Assembly (NCBI GenBank): GCA_025617375.2
Contig: JAMYGW020000001.1
Coordinates: 186,001-250,000, forward strand
Length of the DNA stretch: 64,000 bases
Direction: 5' to 3'
Source: Acarospora socialis
Lineage: Eukaryota > Ascomycota > Lecanoromycetes > Acarosporales > Acarosporaceae
In this document: in pieces, positions 11,685-23,000 of the stretch
Layout: every line of letters starts with the position of its first letter
Position numbering within the stretch: position 1 is the stretch's first letter
The notes under the pieces: generated by a model
Told to the model about the DNA's origin: nothing
Seen by the model: only the letters and a program-made list of their open reading frames with translations
Databases searched by the model: none
Position numbers and translations under genes: made by a program

Positions 11685-12392
11685 ATGGGTAGCATTCCAG
11701 AGAGCGAGCAGCCACCCTTCTATCTCACCGACGTGGATAGAGCCGTGCTCGCACAAACCGACGATCAGTTCCACCTCCAGACATGGACCGACCTCAAATG
11801 CATTATAGGTGCGTCTGAGACCTTTGGTAAGGAGAGCTGGCGCTAAGGATTACCTGAAGCGGAGAATAACCTGGAGATTCTGAAGCGTAAGCCTTCTGAT
11901 CTCGTACGGTACATGGCATGGACGCGACAAACCAAAGCTGCATACGGAACCATTACAGCCTTCATCTGCCAGGAACGGTTGCACTGGGAGCCACTGCCAT
12001 CATCCTCTTCTGCTGATGGCCCTAAGTTTGCGTATAAGAATGCAATACCCTTTGCAGACCCACACGACTATAAGATCCTCCGCAACGATTGGCCTTATGG
12101 CTTCACTCCGGACATCACACACCTCGTTGTTTGGCTCAAAATCCCTATACCCGTGCAGTCGGAGACGGGAGACATGACACCACATTCTCGGGAGCTGATT
12201 GAGTCTTTCGTACGGACAACTTTCGCGGAGAGGCTTGCGCGAGAAGGGCTCGCCGATGACAGGGTAGTGTGGTTCAAGAATTGGACACGACTACAGAGCG
12301 TACGCGGATTAGAACATGTGCATGTGCTTTTGCGAGATGTGCCAGACAGGATCATAGAAGAGTGGACTGGTGAAGGTAGGCTACTCAATTAA
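11685..12392 (+). CDS. N-acetylglucosamine-induced protein 1-type (DUF3605) protein
   Basis: Exons 11685-11808 and 11848-12392 join across a 39-base GTGCGT...AAG intron and give 222 residues. The join yields LKCIIGLPEAENNLEILKRK, matching the family; unspliced RNA would meet a stop at the intron's last bases. Family features include PFYLTDVDRAVLAQTDDQF, the basic RYMAWTRQTKAAYG segment, and a conserved Tyr/Trp-rich region with NDWPYGFTPDITHLVVW. The Candida member (Gig1) is induced by N-acetylglucosamine, but its biochemical role is not established, so none is claimed here. The protein is soluble without a signal peptide. The ATG at 11685 is preferred to one at 11643 because the upstream residues are not family-like. 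Confidence 0.87.
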
Positions 12393-12957
12393 AGTGTTCC
12401 ATCCCGACCGAGAGACATCAGCTGGGACATTGGGATGCATGGTGAAATATTCCACAAGCACCTGATTTTATGGACACGGGGAGCCAAGGCGTTTGTTAAA
12501 GACAATAGACCATCAGCAGCATGGCAAGCAGTTGCCACTTTCATTTCCTTCAAAGTGGATGGTTCATCTTGAGCCACCCACGGAGTCTTTACGTGATGTC
12601 TTCGGAGTTTATTGGTTAAGATCATAGAACAGGCGTTCTATCATAACCGCTGCGACAGGACATTGAGCCAGTCAGTGGAAGTTCCGCTTCTTCAGAACGC
12701 GGAGTCTCACATATGCTCTGATTAAAGTTCATACAATAACAATATCTCATAGTATCTCCAACGGATGAGCATGAAGTTTGCCGGCATGACAGCAAGCCAA
12801 CTATGTGGATGCTTGTGGCCCGGAATGTACAGAAGAATACCGCTAGAGAAATCACTTGGTGTCAAACCCGCCGAGAGCGCTTTCAAATGCCCGAGAACCC
12901 GGATTTCCAGAAATTCCAAGTGGTTTGGGCGAGGTACACAAAGTCCAGACCGGAGAT
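12393..12957. other. Intergenic between convergent 3' ends
   Basis: This separates the ends of the GIG1-type gene (+) and NUP82 (-). Short frames on either strand show no family resemblance and one overlaps NUP82 coding DNA. I see nothing else in it. Confidence 0.5.
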
Positions 12958-15920
12958 CTATGATAAGGAAGAAGCCAGATTCAATCTCTCCAGGCGGTTC
13001 AGCGTTGCATCGACAAGCGCGGACCTAGATGTAAGAGCTGTAGTTAGCGTTGATTCGTCGAATTCGATGCAAGTCACATATTGAATGAAAGCTACGAACT
13101 CTCGTTCCAATAAGCCCATGACCTGCGTGACCTTTGCTTTTCGCAACTCTGGCGGAACCTTGACAACACCGTTGGCGTCCGAGTGATGATCTTCCGCCGC
13201 GTGGTTGGCTTGTGCTACCAGTTCTTCTGTAAGTTCCTTCACCTGAAAGACGTCAGCGCATCGTCCTCGCATAAAGCTCGCACCGGGGGACATACTTCTT
13301 CATATCTCCGCCAAGGCTCTGTTGGCTTATGCAGATTCCCATTTGCATCATCTTGATCCCTCTTCTTCGCCGTATCGAAAACCGACGTTTCAAGCTTGTT
13401 GATCTCCCAAACCCAGATCTGCTCTTTGTCACTCAGTTCTCGTCCGCAACTCTTCGCAAGTTTAGTTCGGAGGTCTGCATGTCGCTGCACAAGTTCATCT
13501 TGCCTTGTCCGCGCAGCCTCGAGGCGTTTCTCAAGCGCAGCACTGCCTCTTGGCGCATCCTGGTTCCTTTCGTCATAATCATCCGCGTCATCGCCTGCTA
13601 CCTGTTCGATTCGATATGCCAAATCATTTGCGCGTTTGATCTGATCTAGGAACTCATTCTGGAGTCTTTCGCAACGCCGAAATAAGTCTGCCGCTGCTAT
13701 ACCCAGCTGGTGCGTTTCATGGCTAAGAATGCGGTGTGCCTCGGTCATGAGATCCAGGGTAGCTGCAGAGAGACGGATCTCTTCTTTCAGAGTCTTCTTG
13801 TGCCGACTATGGACACGAGCATCCAGGAAATTGGAGAGAGCGGACTGAGACCAAAGCGATGCAGGAGGCTGATAAACAGCTCGCGGTGGGCCGATTGCGA
13901 GCATCTTCATATCTGGCTCATATTCTGATTCATAAAGGCCATCGACATCTTGTGGCAACTCAGAATCGGGCAAGTCAAACGTGATAGCGTCCGGTTGCTC
14001 GCCTGCGGCAGTGAGAAGGAAGTATCCCAGATCCGAATCCTGTAAGACTATGCAGCCAACAAACGATCCACGCTGCAAGTCTTCGTTCCCGTCTCCGCTT
14101 CCAAGGTAGAGAAGTTGTTCCCGCAGAGTTCGAGAGCCTTCAGTAACGACTTCGATGCGAAACGCTGCTCCTGTGCTCACACTGCTGTTTAACTCGCCCT
14201 CAAGCCTCTCTGTCCATTGTGACAAGGACAAATAGCTCACTCCTTGAGGGTGTGTAACAAAGAAAGCATATCGGGACTGGACGTCGGCACTGAACATCGG
14301 CCAACTTGTGTCGGAGTGATCCGCTGGCCGCATGGTGTCTATAGACTCTAACACCACAAGGCTCGGGACGACTTCAAGATCTTGATGCCTAGTGCTCTTG
14401 TCCTGGAACACAAGCAAAAACGTCAGGCAATCAAGATATCAATAGGCAGTTGCAACCAACCTACCGTCTTATTTGGAAGCCATTGACCTTCAACTCCGTC
14501 CACATCAAGACACACGTGTACACGACCACCCTTCGTAAGTAAGTTGACTACAGCCAACGATAGCCCGCTTTGACGATCATCGCCAACTTCAGACTCGTCC
14601 TCGTAGAACGGAATCAATTCATCATCATCAAGTTTGGCTCCAATAACATGGATATCTGTCAGTTCGATATCGTCACCTGACTCGTCGATTTCAAAATCGA
14701 ATGGCCCTTGAAGCTTAGGGATTGGCCCGGGATGTGGGGGGCACTTGAATATTTCAACTGGTGGATCGAATTCTGACTCCGCTGGCTTAACGATAGGGTC
14801 CTGCCTGTCTATTTCTGAAAACCACTGGTACTGTTGGTCGCAGATTCGTCGATCCTCGGCAGATATTGAGACATTGTCTTGCATCGAAGCGGTCTCCGAC
14901 ACTACATATGCCGATAGAGAGGGAATAAGCGTGGTTGGAGGCTGCCATTTAGTGGGCAGTAGGGGGCAGAGAGCGTAGACGTCGCCCGCCCTCATGGCGA
15001 TCCATAGTGTCATAGATGCCCAACCATGGTCTTCATTAAGGCCAGAAGCCCCGAAACATGCGGCCGCAACTTCCATATGAACTGCGTCCGGTGAAAAACC
15101 CCTATTCATGTCCGGTTTCGGTGGGCCAAAGTCCTCGTCAGCGGAAACACCATCTGCAAGTTTGCCCAGGTCGATGGCAAGCGTAGGGCTCTCGAACGAC
15201 CACCTATTCTCCCTGTTGATCTCCCACACGCGCACCACCGCATCGGTCGTAACTGTCACCAGACTCATTCCAAATACGCCTAAAGGGTGCCAGAGCGCCG
15301 AAGCAATGGGTGCTTGAGAGGTCACATGGGTGGTTGGGCCGAGCATGTCAGTCTTAAGCTTGAGTGGACCGGTGTCTGGCTGTCCAAGGTGTGACGGGTC
15401 TGGAAGTATTGCAATGTGTACTGTATGGGAGGTAATAATAGCAAGGAGATCGCCCCTTGGAGAAATTATGAGCTGTCTAATCGGGCTTCCAACGGGCACT
15501 TTCAATACCTAGGGACTTGAATTAGCGGTTATGGCCAACACAAGCCTATGGAAGGCCGTTCGTGCTCACCCGGTAACTGCGTTCACAGGCATCTTCAGAC
15601 TCCTCCTCTTCACTCTCAGCATCACGCCCTTTCCCCTGGCTCTGTTTGTTTTTTTCTTTCTCTTCCCAGTCATCCTTGAGCATGCAAAGATCCGACCATC
15701 GTAGTTGTTTCCCCACTGCCACGAATATCTCCGTACCACGTCGTGCTATCGTCCGTTGCGGTCCAACATATGGCTCGTCCTCATCAACACCATCAGTCTT
15801 CTGTGGAGATGTCCCATTCGTAGCTAGAGAAGTAGAGGCATTCGAACCGGAAGAAAATAGATCAAACCCGGGCGAAGGTCTTGAGAGCCAAGCTGGCGTA
15901 TAGCTGATAATCCTAGGCAT
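12958..15920 (-). CDS. NUP82: Nucleoporin Nup82 (Nup88 orthologue)
   Basis: Four exons: 15920-15570, 15508-14465, 14402-13296 and 13242-12958, all in phase 0, give about 928 residues. The N-terminal half resembles the Nup82 beta-propeller (LIISPRGDLLAIITSHTVHI, IASALWHPLGVFGMSLVTVT, DAVVRVWEINRENRWSFES), with an acidic insert in the first exon. The C-terminal third is coiled coil (about 640-900, RRCERLQNEFLDQIKRAN and ALEKRLEAARTRQDELVQRH). Nup82 anchors the cytoplasmic filament complex of the nuclear pore with Nup159 and Nsp1 and takes part in mRNA export. It is transcribed divergently, across 213 bases, from the nuclear cap-binding subunit CBC2, another mRNA maturation gene; whether that is meaningful is unknown. 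Confidence 0.93.
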
Positions 15921-16133
15921 TGTAAGGCTGGGAGCTTAGCAAAGTCGAGACGACCCGTCAATCAATGTAGCACAATTTGTAGAGCTCAACGTGACACGCA
16001 TTGCTCAAGGGAACGTGCACTATTCGGTGTCGCCAAACACGTCGTTTGTGGTAGACTTCGGTCACCGTACGAAGAGCTTGGCAGGGTGCAGCTCTTAGGA
16101 AGCTATAACAGCTATTGAGAAACAGCATCCAAC
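15921..16133. promoter_or_regulatory. Short divergent promoter, NUP82 / CBC2
   Basis: The 213 bases between the two start codons must serve both directions. No TATA element or other clear site is seen. Confidence 0.5.
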
Positions 16134-16920
16134 ATGCCAGCAGCTCTGCGCAATACCGTCGACCGATTAGACAAACCAAGTGCTTATTATCATGGCAAGG
16201 TGATTGTTACGATTCCCACGACATGCTGCGGTATTATGCTCTTTCTTTAGGGTGTCTACTGATTCTTGATGACTGTCGAGCAGAACAAGAAGCGGAAATT
16301 CGACAGGGATGGCTACGATGATCGTGAGAAGACACCTGAAGAGCAAGAGGACCCGCTGAAAGATGCAACCACCCTTTACGTTGGTAATCTGTGGGTCCCT
16401 TACTTGAAAGTACTTACCGGCGCCAGTTCGCTGATACCATCTTAGCTCTTTCTATACGACAGAAGAACAGATCCACGAACTTTTCGCCAAGTATATAGCC
16501 TCCACCTCCGGACACGCACTAGGAGACCGTGCTGATGAGTCTAGGTGTGGCGAGATAAAGAGATTGGTAATGGGCCTCGATCGGTTCAACAAGACGCCAT
16601 GCGGGTTCTGCTTCGTTGAATACTACACTCATCAGGATGCATTGGACTGTATGAAGTACATCGGAGGAACGAAGCTAGATGAGCGGATAATTAGGACGGA
16701 TCTGGATCCGGGCTTTCAAGAGGGGAGGCAATACGGGTATGCCAAAGATTTTCCTAACTATGCTGGTACTCAACTAACGGAACAACGAAGACGAGGCAAG
16801 TCAGGAGGGCAGGTACGGGATGAATATAGAGACGAATTCGATCCTGGACGAGGTGGCTACGGTCGTGCAATTGCTGAAGAACGTCTGAAAGAGGAGGAAG
16901 AATATGGCAAAGGTAGGTAG
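16134..16920 (+). CDS. CBC2: Nuclear cap-binding protein small subunit (CBP20/Cbc2)
   Basis: Four exons: 16134-16199, 16284-16390, 16446-16490 and 16545-16920, giving 197 residues. Splicing restores the RRM: RNP2 in [20 protein letters not shown] and RNP1 in GFCFVEY, followed by the cap-clamp region with [14 protein letters not shown], as in CBP20. The first acceptor could lie three bases earlier, adding a Gln. CBP20 binds the m7G cap of nascent RNA polymerase II transcripts with CBP80 in the nucleus, aiding splicing and export. The C-terminal tail ([25 protein letters not shown]) is Arg/Gly-rich, usual for fungal members. Intron density, three in under 800 bases, is the highest among the small genes here. 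Confidence 0.95.
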
Positions 16921-17124
16921 GCGCATCTGGAAACCGGGTGGTTTGTATAGGATCCGGCGTTGGGGTAAGGGTCAGGTTCATGTTTAGATTTTCTTTCGCA
17001 AGTTCATTGGTGTCATCCCAACACGCCGTGTCTATTCTATGATGCTTTCAGATCCCACAAATACCAACAATCCCTGAACAAACACCCAAGAAATGCATGA
17101 TGCTCTCACATCCCCTCACGACTA

Positions 17125-18073
17125 TCACTTGGTCTCTAGACCAGCCTTCACCTGCTCCAGCCACCAAACATGAATCCTGGAATCGCCCGTCAGTTCCGGA
17201 TGGAAGCTCGTGCCGAACACATTGCCTTGCTTCACCACAACGATATCCCCCGCATTGCGATCCAACTGCTCGGCGGCAACCTTGTCTGCCAGGGCCGCGT
17301 GTCTTCCTGGCAGCGTCGCCATGACCTCCACTTTCGCGCCCGCTGTTCTAGACACCGCTCCGGATTCCGACGCCCTCGAAGGAGCCACGACCGTATCCTC
17401 CTTCTTCGCCTCTTCGACCTGTTCGCCCGGCCTCGTCGGCAGTAATCGTTCGACTACCGGCGCGCGTATGAACACCGCGTTGAACGGTGCCTGCCCTACG
17501 TCCGTCGTCTTACCGTTCGGTAAATTGAGGAAAGGCAGATCGAGCTCGGTCTCGAAGCTCTCGACCTGTCTGCCGAAGTGATTCCGGTTGACTCGCACAT
17601 CCAGACCGCCAATAAGATCCTGGCCGCCCTTCTTGATACGGTTCGCGGATTCAGCGAGGAGGATGAGCCCCGCACAGGTGCCCCAGGTTGGCTTGCGATG
17701 CAACCTATCATTATGGGTCAGCACGGCCGTTGGGGAAGGCTTGTGGGATCTTTGAGGAATGGACTCACTTGACAAAGTCCCGTAGAGGGTCTAACAGATT
17801 CGATCGAGCAGCGACCAGTGACATGGTCGTGCTTTCACCGCCGGGAATGATCAGAGCATCGCAGCGAGAGAGTTCCTCTGGTGTGCGCACTTCGACGAAT
17901 TGCCATGTTATGGCGTCTGCGGTGTCTTTTGACCTTATAATGGCAGCCGCCTGACGTAATAGATGTAGGTGTTCATGAAAGGCTCCCTGTAGTGCGAGCA
18001 CCCCAACAGTAATAGTCCTCTGCGCCTGGCTCTTGATCATTGCAATTGTCCTTGGGATTGGCAATCGAGTCAT
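17125..18073 (-). CDS. PDX2: Pyridoxal 5'-phosphate synthase glutaminase subunit (PdxT/Pdx2/SNO)
   Basis: Exons 18073-17769 and 17704-17125 join across a 64-base intron (DFVK then LHRKPTWGTCAG) to give 294 residues. The class I glutaminase fold is clear: VGVLALQGAFHEH at the start, PGGESTTM oxyanion loop, nucleophile Cys in WGTCAG, and the His/Glu pair in TSFHPEL. Pdx2 frees ammonia from glutamine for the Pdx1 synthase, making vitamin B6 from ribose and triose phosphates in the cytosol. Compared with bacterial PdxT of about 190-200 residues, it carries an extra charged stretch of about 35 residues after APVVERLLP. An alternative start at Met12 (MIKSQ) would be closer to the usual length. PDX1 is not in this window. 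Confidence 0.95.
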
Positions 18074-18332
18074 AAGTTCTAGATTACTAGGAAATTCTTT
18101 ATCGATAACGGATCAACATCCCTGCTTCGGAAAATCTGCTTACTCTCCCGTCCGAAGGTCATCAGCCTTCCAAACTCCGATAAACGACCGCAACTATAGT
18201 CCGGACAATGGACAATCTATAATTCCATACCAGTTATACCCAGCGAATGGAAAAGAGAACCATGTCATGACCATACACTACAAACCATGACTTTCCCACC
18301 GACCAACCTGCCACCGCGCGGTTTCCTCCACA
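18074..18332. promoter_or_regulatory. Short divergent promoter, PDX2 / PPTase
   Basis: The 259 bases between the two start codons serve both genes. The half near the PPTase start is C-rich. No defined site is seen. Confidence 0.45.
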
Positions 18333-19740
18333 ATGCCATCCACCACTGACCCCTCCACGCCCACCACCAGCACCTTCCGCTGGCTCCTCGACACCCGGCC
18401 CATCTGGCGCGACGAGCCTTTCGAGCAATCCGTAAGCCCATTTACATCTCTCATCTCCTTACCTCTTTCCCGCCTCCCTCTTGCGCCACCCTACAAACCC
18501 TCAATCTAACTCCCCCCGTCCCACAACACAGGCCTCCCGCGCCCTCGACCTCCTTCCCCCAACCGAACAACACACAGTCCTCAAACACTTCTTCACCGCC
18601 GACCGCAAACTGCGCCTCGCCTCCTTCCTACTCAAGCGGCTCGCCGTGCACCGCACCCTCCGCGTGCCATGGAGCGCCATCACTCTCTCGACCGACCAAC
18701 ACGGCAAACCATGCTACGTCCCCCCAATCACCGACCCCTCCCATCCCCTTGCCGGGGCTACCCGCAGCTCCGAAGGAAGTGAGGGCGGAGCCGAGGGCAG
18801 GGGCATCGTGAAATTCAACGTCTCGCACCAAGCCGGGCTGGTCGTGCTGATGGGCAGCACCGACCCGACGACGGAAGTCGGCATCGACGTGGTGAGCGTG
18901 GACGAGCGAGCAGGGCGGGATATGGCGGCGGTGCGGAAGGAGGGGTGGGCGAAATGGGTGGATATCTACGCCGAGGTGTTCTCGGACGCAGAATTGCAGG
19001 AGATGAAGTGGACGCTTCCGACACCGGTCTCCGTTCCGGTCCGTTACCAGGACGCCGACGATGACAGCACGGAAAGGACCAGGACGCTCTCGCCGACGGA
19101 GTTGGTGCCGCTGTCCCGGTGCAGGAAACCTGACGTTGCCCTCCCTCTCACCCTTCCCCGCGTCCCGGCATCGAACACAGACCGGGCGACTGCACCGCAC
19201 GGACAAATTGTCACTGTGACGGTAGATAGCACGCCCCTCATCGCGTCCAAAATCCGTAAATTCTACGCCCACTGGTGCCTGAAGGAAGCGTACATCAAGA
19301 TGACGGGCGAAGCGCTCCTCGCGCCGTGGCTGAGGGATCTGGAGTTTCGGAACGTAAGGCCGCCATTGCCGTCGTCGTCGGTGGTGGTGGGGAAAGGGAA
19401 GGGAGAGGAGGAAGGAGGAGCGGGGTTGAAAGGAGAGGGAGGAGGAGGAGTGCAGGGTGAAGGAGGGAAAGCGAAATGGGGCGAGACGGTCGATAGTGAG
19501 TCGTTTGAGATCTATCGGTTTAGGGAGCGAATCGGTAGGAACGACAGTAATGGAGATGGAAAGGTGAGGGTGGAGTTGACGGCTTGGGAGGAGGGGTTCA
19601 TGATTGGCAGTGCGGTGTCGGTGTCTAGTTCTACTTCCACGACGCAGGGTGAGCGGGAGGGGAATGGCATTGCGTTTGGAGAGTTCGAAGAGTTGGATCT
19701 GGAGAGGGATGTTTTGGGTGTTGCGGAAGCGGGGGGTTGA
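18333..19740 (+). CDS. npgA: 4'-phosphopantetheinyl transferase (Sfp/NpgA type)
   Basis: Exons 18333-18431 and 18532-19740 join across a 100-base pyrimidine-rich intron and give 435 residues. Family landmarks: TFRWLLDTRPIW at the start, KFNVSHQAGLVVLMG, the metal-binding VGIDVVSVDERA, and the WCLKEAYIKMTGEAL helix with the catalytic Trp-x-x-Lys-Glu-Ala pattern. The enzyme moves phosphopantetheine from CoA to carrier domains of polyketide and non-ribosomal peptide synthases and to lysine biosynthesis; in moulds one such gene serves all secondary metabolism. It is longer than typical owing to inserts at about 186-245 and a Gly/Glu-rich loop (about 300-330). GC skew flips from C-rich at the 5' end to G-rich at the 3' end. 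The opposite strand's open frame at 18628-19800 is a shadow. Confidence 0.93.
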
Positions 19741-20068
19741 GGAGATGGGATTTTTGGGTCCGTCTTTCTCGAGAGATATCATCGATTGATTTGGAGTCAA
19801 GTCTACGGGCTCGGGAACTTTAGACGGAAAGTGGTTTCTGGACTGTGATTTCCCGACGTGGGGGCGTGTATGGATAAAAGGTGCAATGGAATTCTTCTAT
19901 ATAGACAGACAGACACCGTCTTAGAGAATAGACAGACATAAAACAAAAAAGAGGGAAACAATGATTCACGATACAAATAAAACCCAAGAACTAGTACAAG
20001 AAACGACGTCCTTCCTAACCACAACAGGCATTTTCAAAGTGCAGTAAAAAGCCCCCTCATCATCTGAC
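19741..20068. other. Intergenic between convergent 3' ends
   Basis: This lies between the PPTase (+) and acetyl-CoA carboxylase (-) stops. It is A/T-richer than its neighbours, with runs such as ATAAAACAAAAAAGAGG near 19938, suitable for termination on both sides. No gene is seen. Confidence 0.5.
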
Positions 20069-23000
20069 CTAAGTCGAGGACAAGAACTTCAACACACCCT
20101 CCCTCTCCTCGACCGGCAACATACTCAGGACCTGCTGGACGCCCTTCAGCGCGCCCTCCTTATGATTGCCGCGCATAAGCGCCGCCACATCGAACGCGAC
20201 GGCCTCAGCCTTCAACACCTCCACCTTGGCATTGACCACCTTCCTATTCTCCTCATACCACGTCGCCGCGGCCTTATCGTCGGTGTCGAAGCCCGCGACG
20301 CCCGACCACGCGCGGAGCAACTCGATCTTGTGCTCGCGGGTCGTGGGCCCGCGAGGAGAGGAAGAGGGGGAGGAGTTGGCCATCTTCTTGAGGATGGACT
20401 CTTCGTTGAGGCGGCGGCGGAGACGCCAGTAGAAGAAGCGGCGGGCTTCGCGCCAGCGCAGGGCTTGACGGATAGTGCCTTTGGCTTTCATGCGGCCGGC
20501 GCGGTCGTGCAGGTCGGCGAATTGGAGAGCGATTTGGGAGTAGACGGGGAGCAGTAGGGATTCGCGCTCCGTCATTTGTACTTTGATGTCGGATTGTTGG
20601 TCTTTGCTGAGGGATTTGTCGGCCAATTTCGCCTTCAGCTCGGCGTAGGTCGGGTCGAGGCGGGCCATGGTGTCGAGTTGTTTGTCGCGCCGGTATTTGA
20701 TGTTGACGATACCCTCGGGTTCGAGGACACCACCTCGGCCGTCTTCGTCGGCGTACATTTCCATGAACTCGGGGTTGATGGTGGGATCGACGACAACCTG
20801 AGGTCGGTTAGTACCAAAGTTTGGTGTGCATCTTTCGAGTGTGACTTACCCATGAACCGCCACGCAGTTCACCAAAAGGTGGAATATAGATAAACACAGG
20901 TTGCTCGTATTTGACAAGAGCATCAACAATGTAGGAGCCGTATTTCAGCACCTCGTTGAACATGTCTCGTTGACCACCTGAGAAACCTCTCCAGTTGGCC
21001 AGGATCATCAACGGGAGCTGCTCGCCGTTATTGAAGTCTTGGATAGCCTGGGCAGTCTTGAAAGCGGAGTTCGGGTACCAAACACCACCAGCTTCGTTGC
21101 TAATTTGCTCCATCGAGTCGGGATTCGCTGGGTCAGCAGGCATGACGTTCTCCACAGACCGAGTTTCGACGCCGATCACTCCAATAGGGATACCACCGAG
21201 TCGAGCACGTCCGACGACAACTGTCTTGGCCCAACCGCCTAGTGACTCCTGGAAAGAGTCCTTGTCGAACATCCCATGTAGAAATCCTTCCTCGTCTTCC
21301 TTACCTGCAATCAACCACCGCACGTCGTAGGCTTGTTTCGGCGGTGGATAATATTCGATCTCGCGATCCCAAGTGTCTGCCGACACATGAATGGGTACCG
21401 GGCTATTTTTCTTATCAGGTACGAACGACATCCAATCCACAATCTTCGACACTCCCTCAAAGTCGTCATTCGCCGTCATGTGGGACACGCCGTTCTTGTA
21501 CATGATCTGGGTGCCACCAAGCTGCAAGTTGGAAGTATACACTTCTCGGCCCAACAGTTTGTTAATGGCAGGTGCGCCGGTGAGAATGATCGGTTGGCCT
21601 TCGATCTGAATGGCACGCTGCCCGAGACGGACAAGATAAGCGCCAATACCTAAGTAGTGTCAGCTTACAAGGTATTCGCAGAAGGCTTTGAGTGAAGGTG
21701 CACTTACCGACAGATCGACAAGTCACCAAGGTAATGGTAAAGATGTCCTCATAAGCTTTTGAAGTTGCTCCGGCAATAAGCCCGGAGCCCCGGAGGCATT
21801 CGACACCAAGACCATCCTCAGCACCGATGACAGTAGTTATCTTATGTCGAACTTCTCCATTCTCCGTAATCGGTTCAGTAATCACATCTCTTGTTTTTCC
21901 ATCCTCAAAGCGCTTTTTCACCTCAGGTGTGAGATACAAGTACTTGAAGCCCGCTTCTGGCTTGTCTGGATCGTTCCAAGCAGCGGAGAAGTGCGGTATA
22001 AGTTCCTCTGCCATACCGATACGAGCACCAGAGTTAGCGGAGAGATAGATCCGGGGGATACCTAGTTTTCTTGCGAGCTCGGTGCACTTGAAGAAGAACT
22101 TGTCTTCAGTCGGGCCAAACGATCCGATCTTGAAGGTGATGTCGTTGGCGACGATAATGAAACGTCTCCCGCGAGGATATTCCGGCGTCCTTGCCGTGAC
22201 TATCCAACCGACCATACCGTGTGTATTCGTCCCAGGCTCTCGAGATACCTCGGCGAGATTGTCGGTATCGTCGAGCACCAGTTCACTGTATTCCATGCAC
22301 TCGTGCGTCGGAGGCTGTTTGTCGGCCAGGACGGTATGCTTTGATATGGCCTTGGCCCAGCTGTTTTGGAATGCTTGTTTGAACAGATCGGGGAAGTCAT
22401 ACACGTACTGGGTGCCCATCAGATGGGCCTTATACCGTTTCGGTTGTAGCCACTCCTTGGTCGGATAAGGCGTTGAGACGGGTCGCAAGTGCATGGCACC
22501 GATCCTTGTCGTACCACCAATGCTCTGGAAAATCCATTCGCCGCCCTTGTCTGACTTTCTCTCGGCGTACATCTCAACCTGGATGACATAACCAGAGGTG
22601 TTGGTGACGACGACTCGAAGAGGATAAGGCATGCCCGTGGTTGGTTCGGTACAGATGATACGAATCTCAGCACCAGTGACTCGCAGTCTCCACGCTCGTC
22701 TCCCAAAGCGGTCCAAGAAGCCCGCCAGCGCCTCTTCAACCTCTTCAGGTTTCAGTGGGAAAACGGGCGAGAAGTTGATGAAGATATGGTTCAGGTCAGA
22801 ATTGTTGTTGCCGATGATCTCAAGTGCGTCCAGAATGTCGTTCATCAATCTATCAGCCTCTGATATCAGATACTCGGCGGTTGGGATCTCGTCTCGCAAT
22901 CTGCCTGGACGAACCACAGCACGAGTGAAGTATCTCTTGTCGACTGCTTTGTCGCTCTCTGATCCTTTCCCAATAGCCTCGTACACGTGGATATTCCTAT

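Noticed and set aside
18628-19800. 390-codon minus-strand open frame
   Set aside because: It lies opposite the PPTase gene, whose motifs and splice are clear; the Arg/His-rich product is a shadow of GC-rich coding DNA.
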